NCBI RefSeq assembly: GCF_017916325.1
Contig: NC_090139.1
Span: forward strand, 328,501-392,500
Direction: 5' to 3'
DNA from: Leishmania martiniquensis
Taxonomy: Eukaryota > Euglenozoa > Kinetoplastea > Trypanosomatida > Trypanosomatidae
DNA length: 64,000 nt
Of the stretch, positions 40,639 through 49,862 are shown in pieces (position 1 is the stretch's first letter; every line of letters begins with the position of its first letter). A program made the translations under genes and the position numbers. The notes under the pieces were generated by a model. It saw only the letters and a program-made list of their open reading frames with translations, searched no databases and was not told where the DNA came from.

Positions 40639-41670
40639 CTAGAGCGATGCGCCGCCGAGCGGCCTCATTTCTTTCGATTCCGCCACCGGATTCTCATGCC
40701 GCCGCTGCGCCGCCTCCGCGGTTGCCACCTCCGCTGCAATCTCGTCTCGCACCTGCTGCATGCGCTGCTGCAGCCTGACCGCGACGCTCTTGCTCGACTC
40801 CTGGTCGAAGTCGATGGGGAAGCGGCCGATACGAATGTGGACATCGGCAGGCAGCCCGCCATAGGGCATCTGTGGCGGCCACGTCTTCTCGCCGCCGACG
40901 GCGACCATGTAGTAAACAGGGAGGCGATGCTCCATGATGGTGGCAAAGGTGCCGAAGCGGAACGCCTTGAGTGTCTCGGGGGTTCTATTGACGGTACCCT
41001 CAGGGAAGAAGACGAGGCTTCCACCGCGGCGCAGGTGGGCGTTGACGCGCTCCTGCACCACCGCCTGCTTCTCCTTGTCCACCTGAAAGTTACCGTCCGC
41101 GTCCGAGGTGAAGTACACAGGAAAGTGCCCGACGCGGTTGAAGACGCCGCCAAAGATTGGAATTCTGCGCAGCGATGCCTTCATCAATGTGCGTATGTGG
41201 AGGAGATGCGACATGGGCGTAATGCCGACCACCTCGAAGGTATCCCAGAAGGAGGTGTGGTTCAACGCTAAGGCGATGCTGGTGCGGGCGATGTCGTCCC
41301 AGCCCACTGGCTTCCCATCTTCGTTCGCGTCGAACTTGACGCGCGTGTGGATCTGTGGGTTGGCCCACCAAACGGCTTTGAAGGCGTAGCCGACAATGCA
41401 GACACAGATACTCTGCAGACAGTGCTGCGGCACACCGACGTAGCGGAGCGGGTCGAAGAGGTGGATGAGCGCAGCGGACGGTAGGATGAGCGCAGCGGCG
41501 CACAAAAGAAACCACTTCTGCATGACCCACTTCGGCACCAGGCGACGGCGGAGAAGCGTGTAGCCGGCGCCGAGTGCGACGACGAGCATGATGCCACGCT
41601 GGCCGCGCGTCAGCTTCGGCAGACATGCGACCGCCTCCTGCGATAGGCAGGCCATCCTCGCACTCATCAT
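40639..41670 (-). CDS. PlsC-type acyltransferase B
   Basis: A 343-residue paralogue of the gene at 38706-37747. Two hydrophobic segments lie in the first 75 residues. Motif I NHTSFWD is at 137-143, motif II at about 162-174, and motif III FPEGTVNR at 222-229 is canonical, so catalytic residues are intact. It probably acylates a lysophospholipid at the ER or another membrane; the exact substrate is unknown. The first ATG in the frame is at 41670 (a GTG ten codons earlier is ignored); ATGs at 41667 and 41655 are alternatives. The gene is bracketed by the two 370-bp direct repeats at 38858-39227 and 42282-42651. Confidence 0.9.
   Translation of the reverse strand: MMSARMACLSQEAVACLPKLTRGQRGIMLVVALGAGYTLLRRRLVPKWVMQKWFLLCAAALILPSAALIHLFDPLRYVGVPQHCLQSICVCIVGYAFKAVWWANPQIHTRVKFDANEDGKPVGWDDIARTSIALALNHTSFWDTFEVVGITPMSHLLHIRTLMKASLRRIPIFGGVFNRVGHFPVYFTSDADGNFQVDKEKQAVVQERVNAHLRRGGSLVFFPEGTVNRTPETLKAFRFGTFATIMEHRLPVYYMVAVGGEKTWPPQMPYGGLPADVHIRIGRFPIDFDQESSKSVAVRLQQRMQQVRDEIAAEVATAEAAQRRHENPVAESKEMRPLGGASL
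41059..41209 (-). repeat. Near-identical internal tract shared with acyltransferase A (copy B)
   Basis: Partner of 38152-38302; 151 bp with one difference. The surrounding coding sequence is much less similar, which is typical of gene conversion or strong local constraint. Confidence 0.9.
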
Positions 41671-43251
41671 GCCCAAAGGCAGCAACACGCGGCAATGCAC
41701 GGGTCAGCTTATCCTAAGCGAGACGAAAACAGGCGAGTGCCCGCTGCACGCTCGATACACCTGAGGCCAAGGGGGCGCACGCGCGTGGGAGGAGGGGCGA
41801 GGGAGGCGCAGCAACGCAAGAAGGCTCCGACAAGGAATGGGCACAGTCGAGTGGAGAGATCCACCTCGAAGGGATTCAGCCGAGCTGCCGACCGGAAGAG
41901 CGGGGAGGAGGAAGAGGAAGTGGCGAGGCAAGGTGTGTGCTTGTCTGCGTGGGGGGCGGGTGAGAGGGAGGGAGGGGGGAGGAACAGTTCAAGAGTGAGG
42001 AGGGGTTGTTGGAAGAGAGAGAGGGCAAGGCCTTCGCGTAACAGCTCTATGCATCTCTATCGGTGTGCCTCTGTCAGCCTAACGGAGCTTCATCAGAGCA
42101 GAAAAGACGAGAGCGAGTGGGAAGCGATCAGCAGAAAGATGCGCAGAGATGCGGCAACGGGTGAGTGGGGCGGAGTTGTGGCGCCGTCCTTTGACGGCCC
42201 TGCCGCCCCGCCTCTCCTTCTCTTCGATAGGCCCCAGCTCTCTCTGTCATCGCAAGCACACAGATACGCCGGGGGGAGGGGGAGAGTGGAGCGCCTCACG
42301 CCGCTCCCGACCCCGTCACGGAGACCCACACGGCTTCGCGATGCAATGCGGCCATAGAGACAAGCGCTGCGGCGATGCTCCCGCCTCACCTAAATGAGCT
42401 CAGCCCTCCTCCCCCCAAACACACAAGCCTTGGGGCGGCGCAAAGTCCTCCCTGCCTCCGCCGCCTCCATGGGCAGTGGGGGTCGTGCGAGATACGCCCG
42501 AGTTGCACCGACGCCTTGCCATTCATGAGTTGGCCACCGACACTCGCAGCGGCAAAAACACCCTGACCTCCCCGCCGAGAGGCTTCGTGGGCCTACCACC
42601 ACACACTCACAGGTGCCCCCTCTCCTCACAGGCGGTGAGGGAGCACAGAGACTCTAATTGTCCAGATTGGGCACGGAAGGGGGTGCTGGTCGTGCTTGGG
42701 AAGGTAATGATGGCAGTGGGGAGGGGTAAGCGGAGGCGACACCAAAGAAACAGCGCTGGACCGTCAACGCACGTGCCCACATGCAGCAGATGAGACGTTA
42801 GTGTGAGTGTGGGAACGGCGTGGAGGGCGATAGGGCCGCGGCGATGGTATGGCGAGGGGGGAGGGGGGATGTGGCGATCTCTCCATGGCGTGTTGCGTCG
42901 TCGAGAGCCTCGATGGGCACACGCCCCGTTGGGCCCACTTGTTTACCCTTTCGTTGCCGATGTCGATGCACACGCACACTGACCGACAAAGATGTCTCTG
43001 TGTGTGTGTGTATGCATCGCGTGGTGAGGGCCGGCGGAAGGTAGGACGGCAGGCAGTGAGAGACGCAAGCCTATGGCAAGACGGCGTCGGGGCTTACGCT
43101 GCACCCACAGTTCGGCAGGGGAGAGGCGGCTCTCCAGTTCCTCTCGGTCTCTCCTCGTCTCCTCGACATGAGCGCACCCCTTTCCGCGGTGCACGTAGCA
43201 GCCTTTGCCAACACGAACTCGGCAGTCTGTCGGCTCCCGCACTGCCTGACC
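41671..43251. other. Intergenic region holding repeat copy 2
   Basis: About 1.6 kb between acyltransferase B and the 481-residue gene. It contains the 370-bp repeat and a (TG)n run at 42996-43012. No further gene is seen. Confidence 0.6.
42282..42651. repeat. 370-bp direct repeat, copy 2
   Basis: Second copy of the repeat at 38858-39227, in the same orientation, about 610 bp 5' of acyltransferase B. Together the copies define a 3424-bp unit that contains the whole acyltransferase B gene. Confidence 0.93.
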
Positions 43252-44697
43252 TCACGCAGCAGGCCGCGGCTGGCTCGCTGACGCGGCGCTAGATGGGGAC
43301 GAGGCCGAGGAGCGGTTGCCACTACTGGAGCTGCTGCTGTGACCTCCACGAATTTCCTTGTACATGCGCAGCGCGTCCTCGTCGCCGCACTTAGGTCCGA
43401 GACAGCCGAGGTTACACACATGGCCGCTGCGCGGCGCCTGTGGCCGTGCTGAGTCTTCGGAGAGGGCGAAGGGCGCGCCGTCGGCGTCGTCTCTGAAGTT
43501 GTTGCGCGCCGCACAGCCAGCAGCTACCTCGTCGTCGTTGTGACTGCTCTCATCGTCATCGTCGTCCCCAGACGACATCCCAGTGAGGGGCGGCGGGAAT
43601 GCCGGCAGCGCTGGCACCAGCCCGCTGCTGACGTGCGCCATCGTCGGTGGTCGCTCGACTTCCTCACGAGCGGCCACGGCAGCAGTGTTGGCGGCAGCGG
43701 AGCTCTCCGCCGCGGGGGCCATGTTGGGGGCCGCCAGACCGAGCGGTGAGCAAGCTCGAGATTGTGTCGCCGCAATCACCCGTTGCAGCTGTGCCTTGAG
43801 CTCCGCAGCTTCACGAGTGCGGGCGCGCAGGGCCTCAGTGAGGAGCTCGAGCTGCCGTCTATCCTCCTCTACATCCCTGTCAAGAATCGCACCGGCAAGC
43901 ACATGCTCCGAAGAAGACACTAAATGTGCCTGCGCGGACGACGGAGATGAGATGTAGCCGCGGCAGGGGCTTGACGTCGGCTTGGCTATCGGTGAAGTCC
44001 CCCCACCACCCTCATTGGCGGCGGACGGAGCAGCTGCGCGACTCTGCTCGGTCGGCGCGGGATCCACGTGAGAAGGCGCCGGCTGTGCTTCCTGATAGCT
44101 TCGCATTCCCCCAACAGCCTTGACAACGCCAGCCGCACGTTGTGGCGCAGTTGGGAGGCGGCAGAGGCGTCGCAGAACTGCCACCCAGGCCGACATGTGG
44201 ACGAGTACAGCCTCCGTCGACGCAGGGATGATGAGGAAGGTGACGGAATCTGCTGACGCGGCTGGACCGCAGGCAGCCGCAGGAGCAACACAGATACGCA
44301 GACAACTGACGCCTGCCTCACCCACCTCCGGCAGCAGCTCGATGCTGCACGAGGGGGTCAGAGGCACAACAGGGTAGGCAGCATCCACTTCGGGTGCCTC
44401 ACAGCCACTACCCCCATGCTCTGCTGCGTCATGATCGCCACATGACTCTCGGCGTGGCCCTGAGAAGTAAAGGTTGTCTGCAGCGTCGTCCGTGAAGTGG
44501 AGCTGCGGATGCGGCAAGAGACGCAGCTGCAGTCGTGCGCGATACCGCAGACCGAGCACGTCGTCCAGCAGCCACACCGGCTGTGACCGAAGCAGCTGCT
44601 TGAGCACACGCTGATGGACCACGTAGTCACGAAGAGTGAGCTCCGCGGACGGCACAGGAGACGGCGACGTGGGCGGGGACGCAGAGGCGTCGGACAT
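43252..44697 (-). CDS. Hypothetical protein with possible PH-like N-terminus and coiled coil
   Basis: A 481-residue protein. Residues 20-180 contain alternating strands (RARLQLRLLPHPQLHF; SVTFLIIPA) ending in an amphipathic helix, AVLVHMSAWVAVLRRLC, an order like a pleckstrin-homology fold, but no lipid-binding signature is visible. Residues 274-310 form a coiled coil (DRRQLELLTEALRARTREAA). The rest is Ala/Ser-rich and disordered. A Cys-containing block near the C-terminus (HVCNLGCLGPKCGDED) might bind metal. No family is recognised. The ATG at 44697 is the first in frame. Confidence 0.75.
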   Translation of the reverse strand: MSDASASPPTSPSPVPSAELTLRDYVVHQRVLKQLLRSQPVWLLDDVLGLRYRARLQLRLLPHPQLHFTDDAADNLYFSGPRRESCGDHDAAEHGGSGCEAPEVDAAYPVVPLTPSCSIELLPEVGEAGVSCLRICVAPAAACGPAASADSVTFLIIPASTEAVLVHMSAWVAVLRRLCRLPTAPQRAAGVVKAVGGMRSYQEAQPAPSHVDPAPTEQSRAAAPSAANEGGGGTSPIAKPTSSPCRGYISSPSSAQAHLVSSSEHVLAGAILDRDVEEDRRQLELLTEALRARTREAAELKAQLQRVIAATQSRACSPLGLAAPNMAPAAESSAAANTAAVAAREEVERPPTMAHVSSGLVPALPAFPPPLTGMSSGDDDDDESSHNDDEVAAGCAARNNFRDDADGAPFALSEDSARPQAPRSGHVCNLGCLGPKCGDEDALRMYKEIRGGHSSSSSSGNRSSASSPSSAASASQPRPAA

Positions 44698-45268
44698 ATC
44701 TCAGATAGGAACAAGAAGGGGGGCCCTTTGCAGACACACGCGGAACACGAGCAATGTTCGTCGCAGGTGGGCTTGATGAGCCGCGAAAAGGCGTCTTGAT
44801 TCGACCCGGTCACGAGGCGTTGGCGTGTTGGGTAACGTGTAGGAGCTGTGGGTGCGCGTGTATGTCTATGCGCATGGTGGTGCTGCGGGAGAGGGAGAGG
44901 GAGTCGGCGACGACAAGAGCGATGAGCACGAAGAGGGCGGACAGTAACGGCGCGAAGGCAGTGCGAAGATGAGAAGGGCGCCGCGAAAAGGGGAAAAAAG
45001 AACGAAGCGAGATGGAGCCCAACAGAGCAGGCCGGTAACGCTGCAAAGGTGAAGGCGAAGAGGGCCGATGGGGAGAAGGCGGCGCCGCCGCGCACCCGGG
45101 CTGCTGTTCGCGAGGAAGCACGTCGCAGAGAATACTTCCCAACCTAAACTTGGAACTGCCGTGCACTCTACGCGTGATAGATGCCCTCCTCCACTTTCCG
45201 TGCTCGTCGTTCCTTCAAGCGCCGGAGCGCGTTCGCATGAGTCAGAGGCAGAGAAAAGAAGCAGTGCA
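44698..45268. other. Intergenic region, no gene seen
   Basis: About 0.57 kb with C/T-rich transcript-strand segments around 44880-45010 that may serve trans-splicing of the 481-residue gene. Confidence 0.5.
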
Positions 45269-45688
45269 CTAGTGGTCGCCCGCGAAGGGGCTCCCCATGG
45301 TGGTGAGGAAGCTGTCCGACACGTACGGCAAGATGCTGTACAGGAGGCTCATGCGGTCTCGCATGACACCACCACTCAAGCCCATTTGCACGGCTGTCAC
45401 CCCCGCGGCCGCCTCCGCCCACGTCGAGGACGACACCGACGCAATTATATCGGCAAATCGATTTGTCTCGACTAAAAGCCGCAGTGCGGTGGTGAGCTCG
45501 TCGCTCGTGAGACGCTCTCTCACTCGCTTGACGTCGTCTGCTGTGACGCAGCTGATGTCCGCCTTGCTGACACGAATGAGGCGGAGCTCCAACGGCAGCG
45601 ATGCATTGTCATATCTCTTCGCCGACGGCGACGACGTAGGGGATGGCAACGGCCGCGCGGCGGCGACGGAAGAAGAGAAGAGCCACAT
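45269..45688 (-). CDS. Small hypothetical protein, 139 residues
   Basis: An ATG-initiated frame of 139 residues with balanced composition from about residue 30 on, unlike the low-complexity frames of the intergenic DNA. It has predicted helices (ADDVKRVRERLTSDELTTAL; NRFADIIASVSSSTWAEAAA). There is no membrane segment and no clear motif. The start MWLFSSSVAAARPLPS could be a targeting or flexible leader. It lies between the TCF25 homologue and the 481-residue gene with normal spacing on the same strand, which supports a real gene. Confidence 0.65.
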   Translation of the reverse strand: MWLFSSSVAAARPLPSPTSSPSAKRYDNASLPLELRLIRVSKADISCVTADDVKRVRERLTSDELTTALRLLVETNRFADIIASVSSSTWAEAAAGVTAVQMGLSGGVMRDRMSLLYSILPYVSDSFLTTMGSPFAGDH

Positions 45689-46430
45689 GTGCTACAAGTC
45701 CATGCCACGACTCTGTCGTCGCTGCCTGTCGTCAAGGGATGAAGGGAAGGGGAGAGAGGAGGACGCATCGACTAGCAGGGGAGTGCGTGCAGGCAGGGGA
45801 AAGGGGTAGGGGAGGGCGAACGATGGAAGTCCGCTGCATGCGTCACCTCACAGGGTGCCCTCTCGCGCACACTCTGCCTTCTCATGACCACGCGCGACAT
45901 CAGCGAGCCTCGAGAAACCGTTATGACTCACTGGGGGGGGAGGCGAACGCGCACGCAGCACGAGCGAGTCCGCGACGACGGTGCGGGCAAGAGGACAACG
46001 AACGCCAAAGCTGAAGCAACACACTCAGTGGCGGCGCGGCTCTTCCACAAACTCACCCCCAAAATGTTTGCGACACGTAAGGCCGGCATCAGCACGTAAA
46101 GGTGGCCCATCTGCCTCCCCCGCCACAGCGCCACTGGGCGCACTACGCGAGCCATTGCGGTCGCCATCTTCTCTTGCCACGGCCACGGTCTGCTTCAGCT
46201 GCGGTATATCAACTATCAGGGCTCATTGCACCGCATCACGATCACACATGTATCCACACATGTACACACACGTTCACACACACACACACATTACTGCGCT
46301 TCCTCGTGCACGCACGCTACCGTCGTCGTCGTATGCCCGCACATTCACGAGAGGGGGGGGAGGGAGCGGTACAGGAAAGGAAGAGGGCGACGATCTTCGG
46401 CCACAATGGAGCTCCACCCAGCACACCTCC
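45689..46430. other. Intergenic region, no gene seen
   Basis: About 0.74 kb with CA repeats near 46262-46290. No coding sequence recognised. Confidence 0.55.
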
Positions 46431-49043
46431 TCAGTGGCGCGCCGCTTGACCATCCTCCGCGTCATCGCCTGCGGCTCCGTCACTGTTGACGTCCTCACTC
46501 CCGCCGCTGGCGATGCTGTACCACTCCTGCGCCTCCACGTCTTCGCTCTCATCGACGTCGTACCAGTTGCCCACCCCATCACCCGCCCCGTCGTCTCTGG
46601 ACTCTGCGTCCGTGCCGCCCCCGACGCGGTCGTGGAACTCGCGGCGCACCTCGCCGAGCAGGTTGCGCACGTACTCGTTCTCGCCAAACGTCTCGAGGTT
46701 TCCCTGCAGCATCCGCATGAGCCGCTCCACGGTGGCGGGCTGCACGGCGGTCTCCTGCTCCATGGCCAGCTCCGCGGCGTCAGGCTCGAGGAGATCTGCC
46801 GGAATCGGCGCCACGCTTGTGCCCATGACAGAGTCGCGAGTGACGCCGCGGTAGCGTGACTGACCAGCGCCGGTGGCAGACATCGTCTCATTCACCTTTT
46901 CCTCATTGTCATCGCCCCTGTCGGCAGCGCTGACGTGAATGGCGGGCTCGGACGCGATGCGCTGCACGACGTGTCGCAGAAGCGAAACACACTCGTTCAG
47001 CTTCCAAAGCTCCTCATGGCGGGCCACGAACAAATCCTCCAGGCGGTGGTGCGTGGCAGCATCCTCGACAGCGTCAAGTTGCTCGTCTGCCTGCCGCATC
47101 AGCTGCTGCAACACACTGCCCTGGCACGGCAACGAGAGCGTTGATTCCTCACCGCCGCACACCACATCAACACCACCGAGCACGTCCACCAGGCGAATCG
47201 CCGCCTGCGGAAAGCGCAGCACTGCCGCCGACAGCAGCTCCACTGCGGGCGGGGTGGCCGCCAGGGAAGTGCGCTGTGCACTTGTCAGCCCACGGAGCAC
47301 CTTCGACGGCCGGCCGGCGCCGCCGGTTGCCTCGCTAGAGCGCTGGCGCGCTTCTTCACGCTCGATAAAATGCTTTGCCAGCGCCCAGCTAAACGCATAG
47401 TTGGGGAGGCGTAGCACATCTTCGGCGAGTGCGGCGTCACGCCACGTCAGCCCCGCAGCAGCCAGCGCCTCTTTCTCAGCCTCCTCGGAGTTGGAGGCAC
47501 CACCGCGGCGAGGCTGCCTGCGCACCGCACGCACTGCGAGGGCGCGGTGGCGCATCTCAAGCAGCCACACCCACCGCTTGGCGCGCAGTGCGGTGTAGTC
47601 GAGCAGTAGCAGCATGCCGCAAGGGTCGTTCGGGTCGAGGGAAAGAAGACAGCGAGCGCGTTCGAAAGCAGTGCGGAGGCAGCCACGCTTTAGTGCTGCA
47701 TGAACGCCGCGCTGTAAGACTTGGAATATGAGCGTGTTAGCGCTGCGGTGACACGGAAGCTGCCGTGATTCCCACGTTCCGGACAGAGCGAGGCGGCGCA
47801 AGACGACGCCGACCTGATACAGCGCCACATCCAGCAGCTCTGCGGCAAAGGCGCTCTCTCCGGTTGCTTCCATAGCGTACACGCACTGCAGCAGCGTGGG
47901 AATGTGGTAGATGTGGTTTCGTGCAAGACAGTCGACAAGATCTTGTACGCCACCCAAGCGCTCTTGGCACGCCTCCAGAGATGCCTGCGCACGCTGAAAG
48001 GCGTTGGAGGAGCAGACGAGGAGGTACGTGCGCCACGTCTGGCCCCACGCGTCGTGCGCTTCTTCGGTGGTGAGGAAAATGCCGAGGGAGTCGTATGGGA
48101 TCCAGCGATAGCGGTTCGGCGTTGCGAACGCGCTGTGGACAAACTTCACCGTCATGTGATGCGCGGGGAAGAAAGAGACGCTGCCGGTGTCCCGCACGCG
48201 ACCGTCAGCGCGGCGGTGCGGCGTTCGACCGTCGCCAACGTCCTCGACGGCCTCTGCACCAAACATGCGAATCCGCTCCAGACGTGTGTCGAGCTGGTTG
48301 GCGTCGCAGGCCATCACGAGTTGAAGAAACGATGACTCGCCCGCACTGCCTACTGCCGCGCCACCGCTCGCTGATGGCCCTACCCCTGTGGATGAAGACG
48401 CGGTGCCCATCATCGACGCCCCCACCAGGCGATGCTCTGCCACTGGACTGCCCACGCAGCCACCGCTATCGGGGTCGACCTTCTCGTGCTCACGACGCGC
48501 CAAAACGGCGTCCAGCAGCGCCTCCTCCTCCTCCTGCCGCTGTCGCTGCTGCTGCCGCCGCGACTTTTTCTTCTCCGCTCTTCTCCTCTTCTCTTCAGCA
48601 GCGGCGGCCTCCTCCGCGCGAGCCGCCTCGTCCTCCGTCGCCGTCCTCTTTGCGCTCCGCCTTGTCGTGCTGTTGCTGTGCCCCTCGTCTTCGCTCATCT
48701 CCTCCCAATCGCCCTCCGTTGAGCTCGGCACTGCGGCAGTAGCTGTCGCCTTGCTTGCATCGCTCTTGCCCTTCCTGTGTCGCTCCGAAGCGCTCGACGA
48801 GAGTGCAGTGGGGTCAGCCAGGACGTCGGTACTGGGTACCTGTTGCACAGCAGATGCTGGCGTGGTGGGAGCCGGGGTAGTGGCTGTCTCCACCTTTCTC
48901 TTCGCCTTCTTGTGTTGGCGGTGGCGGTTTGGCTTCCTCACCTGCACCGTGCTCGGCATCGCGTCGTCATCGGAGTCGTCTGCGTCAAGGCCGGTGGCAC
49001 GATCGACGAGATCCTGCAGGCGGCGCATCTGCCGCGAGGACAT
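46431..49043 (-). CDS. TCF25/Nulp1 (Rqc1) family protein
   Basis: An 870-residue protein. It begins MSSRQMRRLQDLVDRATGLD, like the R-R-x-L-R-R-L start of TCF25, followed by Lys/Arg-rich and Glu-rich segments. The TCF25 core runs from about residue 290 to 640; the stretch at 455-490 (CLRTAFERARCLLSLDPNDP, then MLLLLDYTALRAKRW) is diagnostic, matching C-P-R-T-A-L-E-x-x-K-L-I-L-S-L-x-P in animal TCF25. PTPYDS-like and NYAFSWALAK blocks also match the family core. Yeast Rqc1 and its homologues belong to the ribosome-associated quality-control complex with the ligase Ltn1. The acidic C-terminus (DVEAQEWYSIASGG) fits the family. The ATG at 49043 is used; an in-frame GTG lies seven codons upstream. 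Confidence 0.85.
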   Translation of the reverse strand: MSSRQMRRLQDLVDRATGLDADDSDDDAMPSTVQVRKPNRHRQHKKAKRKVETATTPAPTTPASAVQQVPSTDVLADPTALSSSASERHRKGKSDASKATATAAVPSSTEGDWEEMSEDEGHSNSTTRRSAKRTATEDEAARAEEAAAAEEKRRRAEKKKSRRQQQRQRQEEEEALLDAVLARREHEKVDPDSGGCVGSPVAEHRLVGASMMGTASSSTGVGPSASGGAAVGSAGESSFLQLVMACDANQLDTRLERIRMFGAEAVEDVGDGRTPHRRADGRVRDTGSVSFFPAHHMTVKFVHSAFATPNRYRWIPYDSLGIFLTTEEAHDAWGQTWRTYLLVCSSNAFQRAQASLEACQERLGGVQDLVDCLARNHIYHIPTLLQCVYAMEATGESAFAAELLDVALYQVGVVLRRLALSGTWESRQLPCHRSANTLIFQVLQRGVHAALKRGCLRTAFERARCLLSLDPNDPCGMLLLLDYTALRAKRWVWLLEMRHRALAVRAVRRQPRRGGASNSEEAEKEALAAAGLTWRDAALAEDVLRLPNYAFSWALAKHFIEREEARQRSSEATGGAGRPSKVLRGLTSAQRTSLAATPPAVELLSAAVLRFPQAAIRLVDVLGGVDVVCGGEESTLSLPCQGSVLQQLMRQADEQLDAVEDAATHHRLEDLFVARHEELWKLNECVSLLRHVVQRIASEPAIHVSAADRGDDNEEKVNETMSATGAGQSRYRGVTRDSVMGTSVAPIPADLLEPDAAELAMEQETAVQPATVERLMRMLQGNLETFGENEYVRNLLGEVRREFHDRVGGGTDAESRDDGAGDGVGNWYDVDESEDVEAQEWYSIASGGSEDVNSDGAAGDDAEDGQAARH

Positions 49044-49862
49044 GGTCGTTGTAAGCACGCCCACTCACGCAAACACGCGGTGAGGGGGGGCGCGCACAGA
49101 GAGGAGGCCGAAGGAGAGACGGAGTGCGGGCGTGTATGAATGCTGTGTGGAGAAGGCCCTCGCGTGGATGTGGACGCGAGATGGTAAAGATGCTCTCGCC
49201 AATGCCGATGGACACCGAGCGGGTGATATGCCTTTGTGTAGGATATGCGAAAGGGGGAGTGAGAGTCAGAGCTGAGCCGATAGGGTGCCATCGCCTGCAC
49301 GTCTGCCGCCATGCGTGGGGTGCGGGAGACATGGAACAGGAAGGGAGAAAGGCAGAAGGGAGTGAGGGGGGGGCAGTGAGACGCTTTCGAGTGTGTTGCG
49401 GCAACAGCGAAGCTTTTCTTTTCGCGGGTTGTCACAACGTGAAGTTCGGCAACCGGGTCGATGCATGTGTGTGTGTGTGTGGTGGGGGGCGTTACTACGT
49501 GGGCTGCGCTCTCTTCCCTCTGCCGATACCTTACATGAGGAAGCAATAAGCGGAGAGAGCGGGCGGGCGGGCCGGGACGGCAGCACGCTTCCTTCTGTTT
49601 GAAGGTATATATATATAAATATATGTTCCCATCGGGCGGGAGGGGCGGAGGTCGGTGATCTAATTCTATCGGCGGCACCGGAGGCGCAGTGCAGATGGAA
49701 GGCAAACGCGAAGGAGCACCACTGACAGTGCACTCGTGTCGGTGAGTGTGAGGGGGGAGAGAAGGCGGGGGCCGGCCGGCGGGGGAGGGGAGACCGCCAT
49801 GAGCAGCCGCCCGTCTCTCGCATAAAAAGGGGCACGAGCTTTTCTTTTTGCACTTGGGCGGT
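49044..49862. other. Intergenic region, no gene seen
   Basis: About 0.8 kb with C/T-rich transcript-strand sequence at 49083-49120 near the TCF25 start, (TG)n at 49466-49482 and an AT-only island at 49606-49624. Confidence 0.55.
49606..49624. repeat. AT-only island in GC-rich 3' flank
   Basis: Nineteen consecutive A/T bases in otherwise GC-rich DNA, about 240 nt past the stop of the 1454-residue gene. On the transcript it reads as UA repeats with a central UAUUUAU, similar to AU-rich elements of 3' UTRs. Confidence 0.6.
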
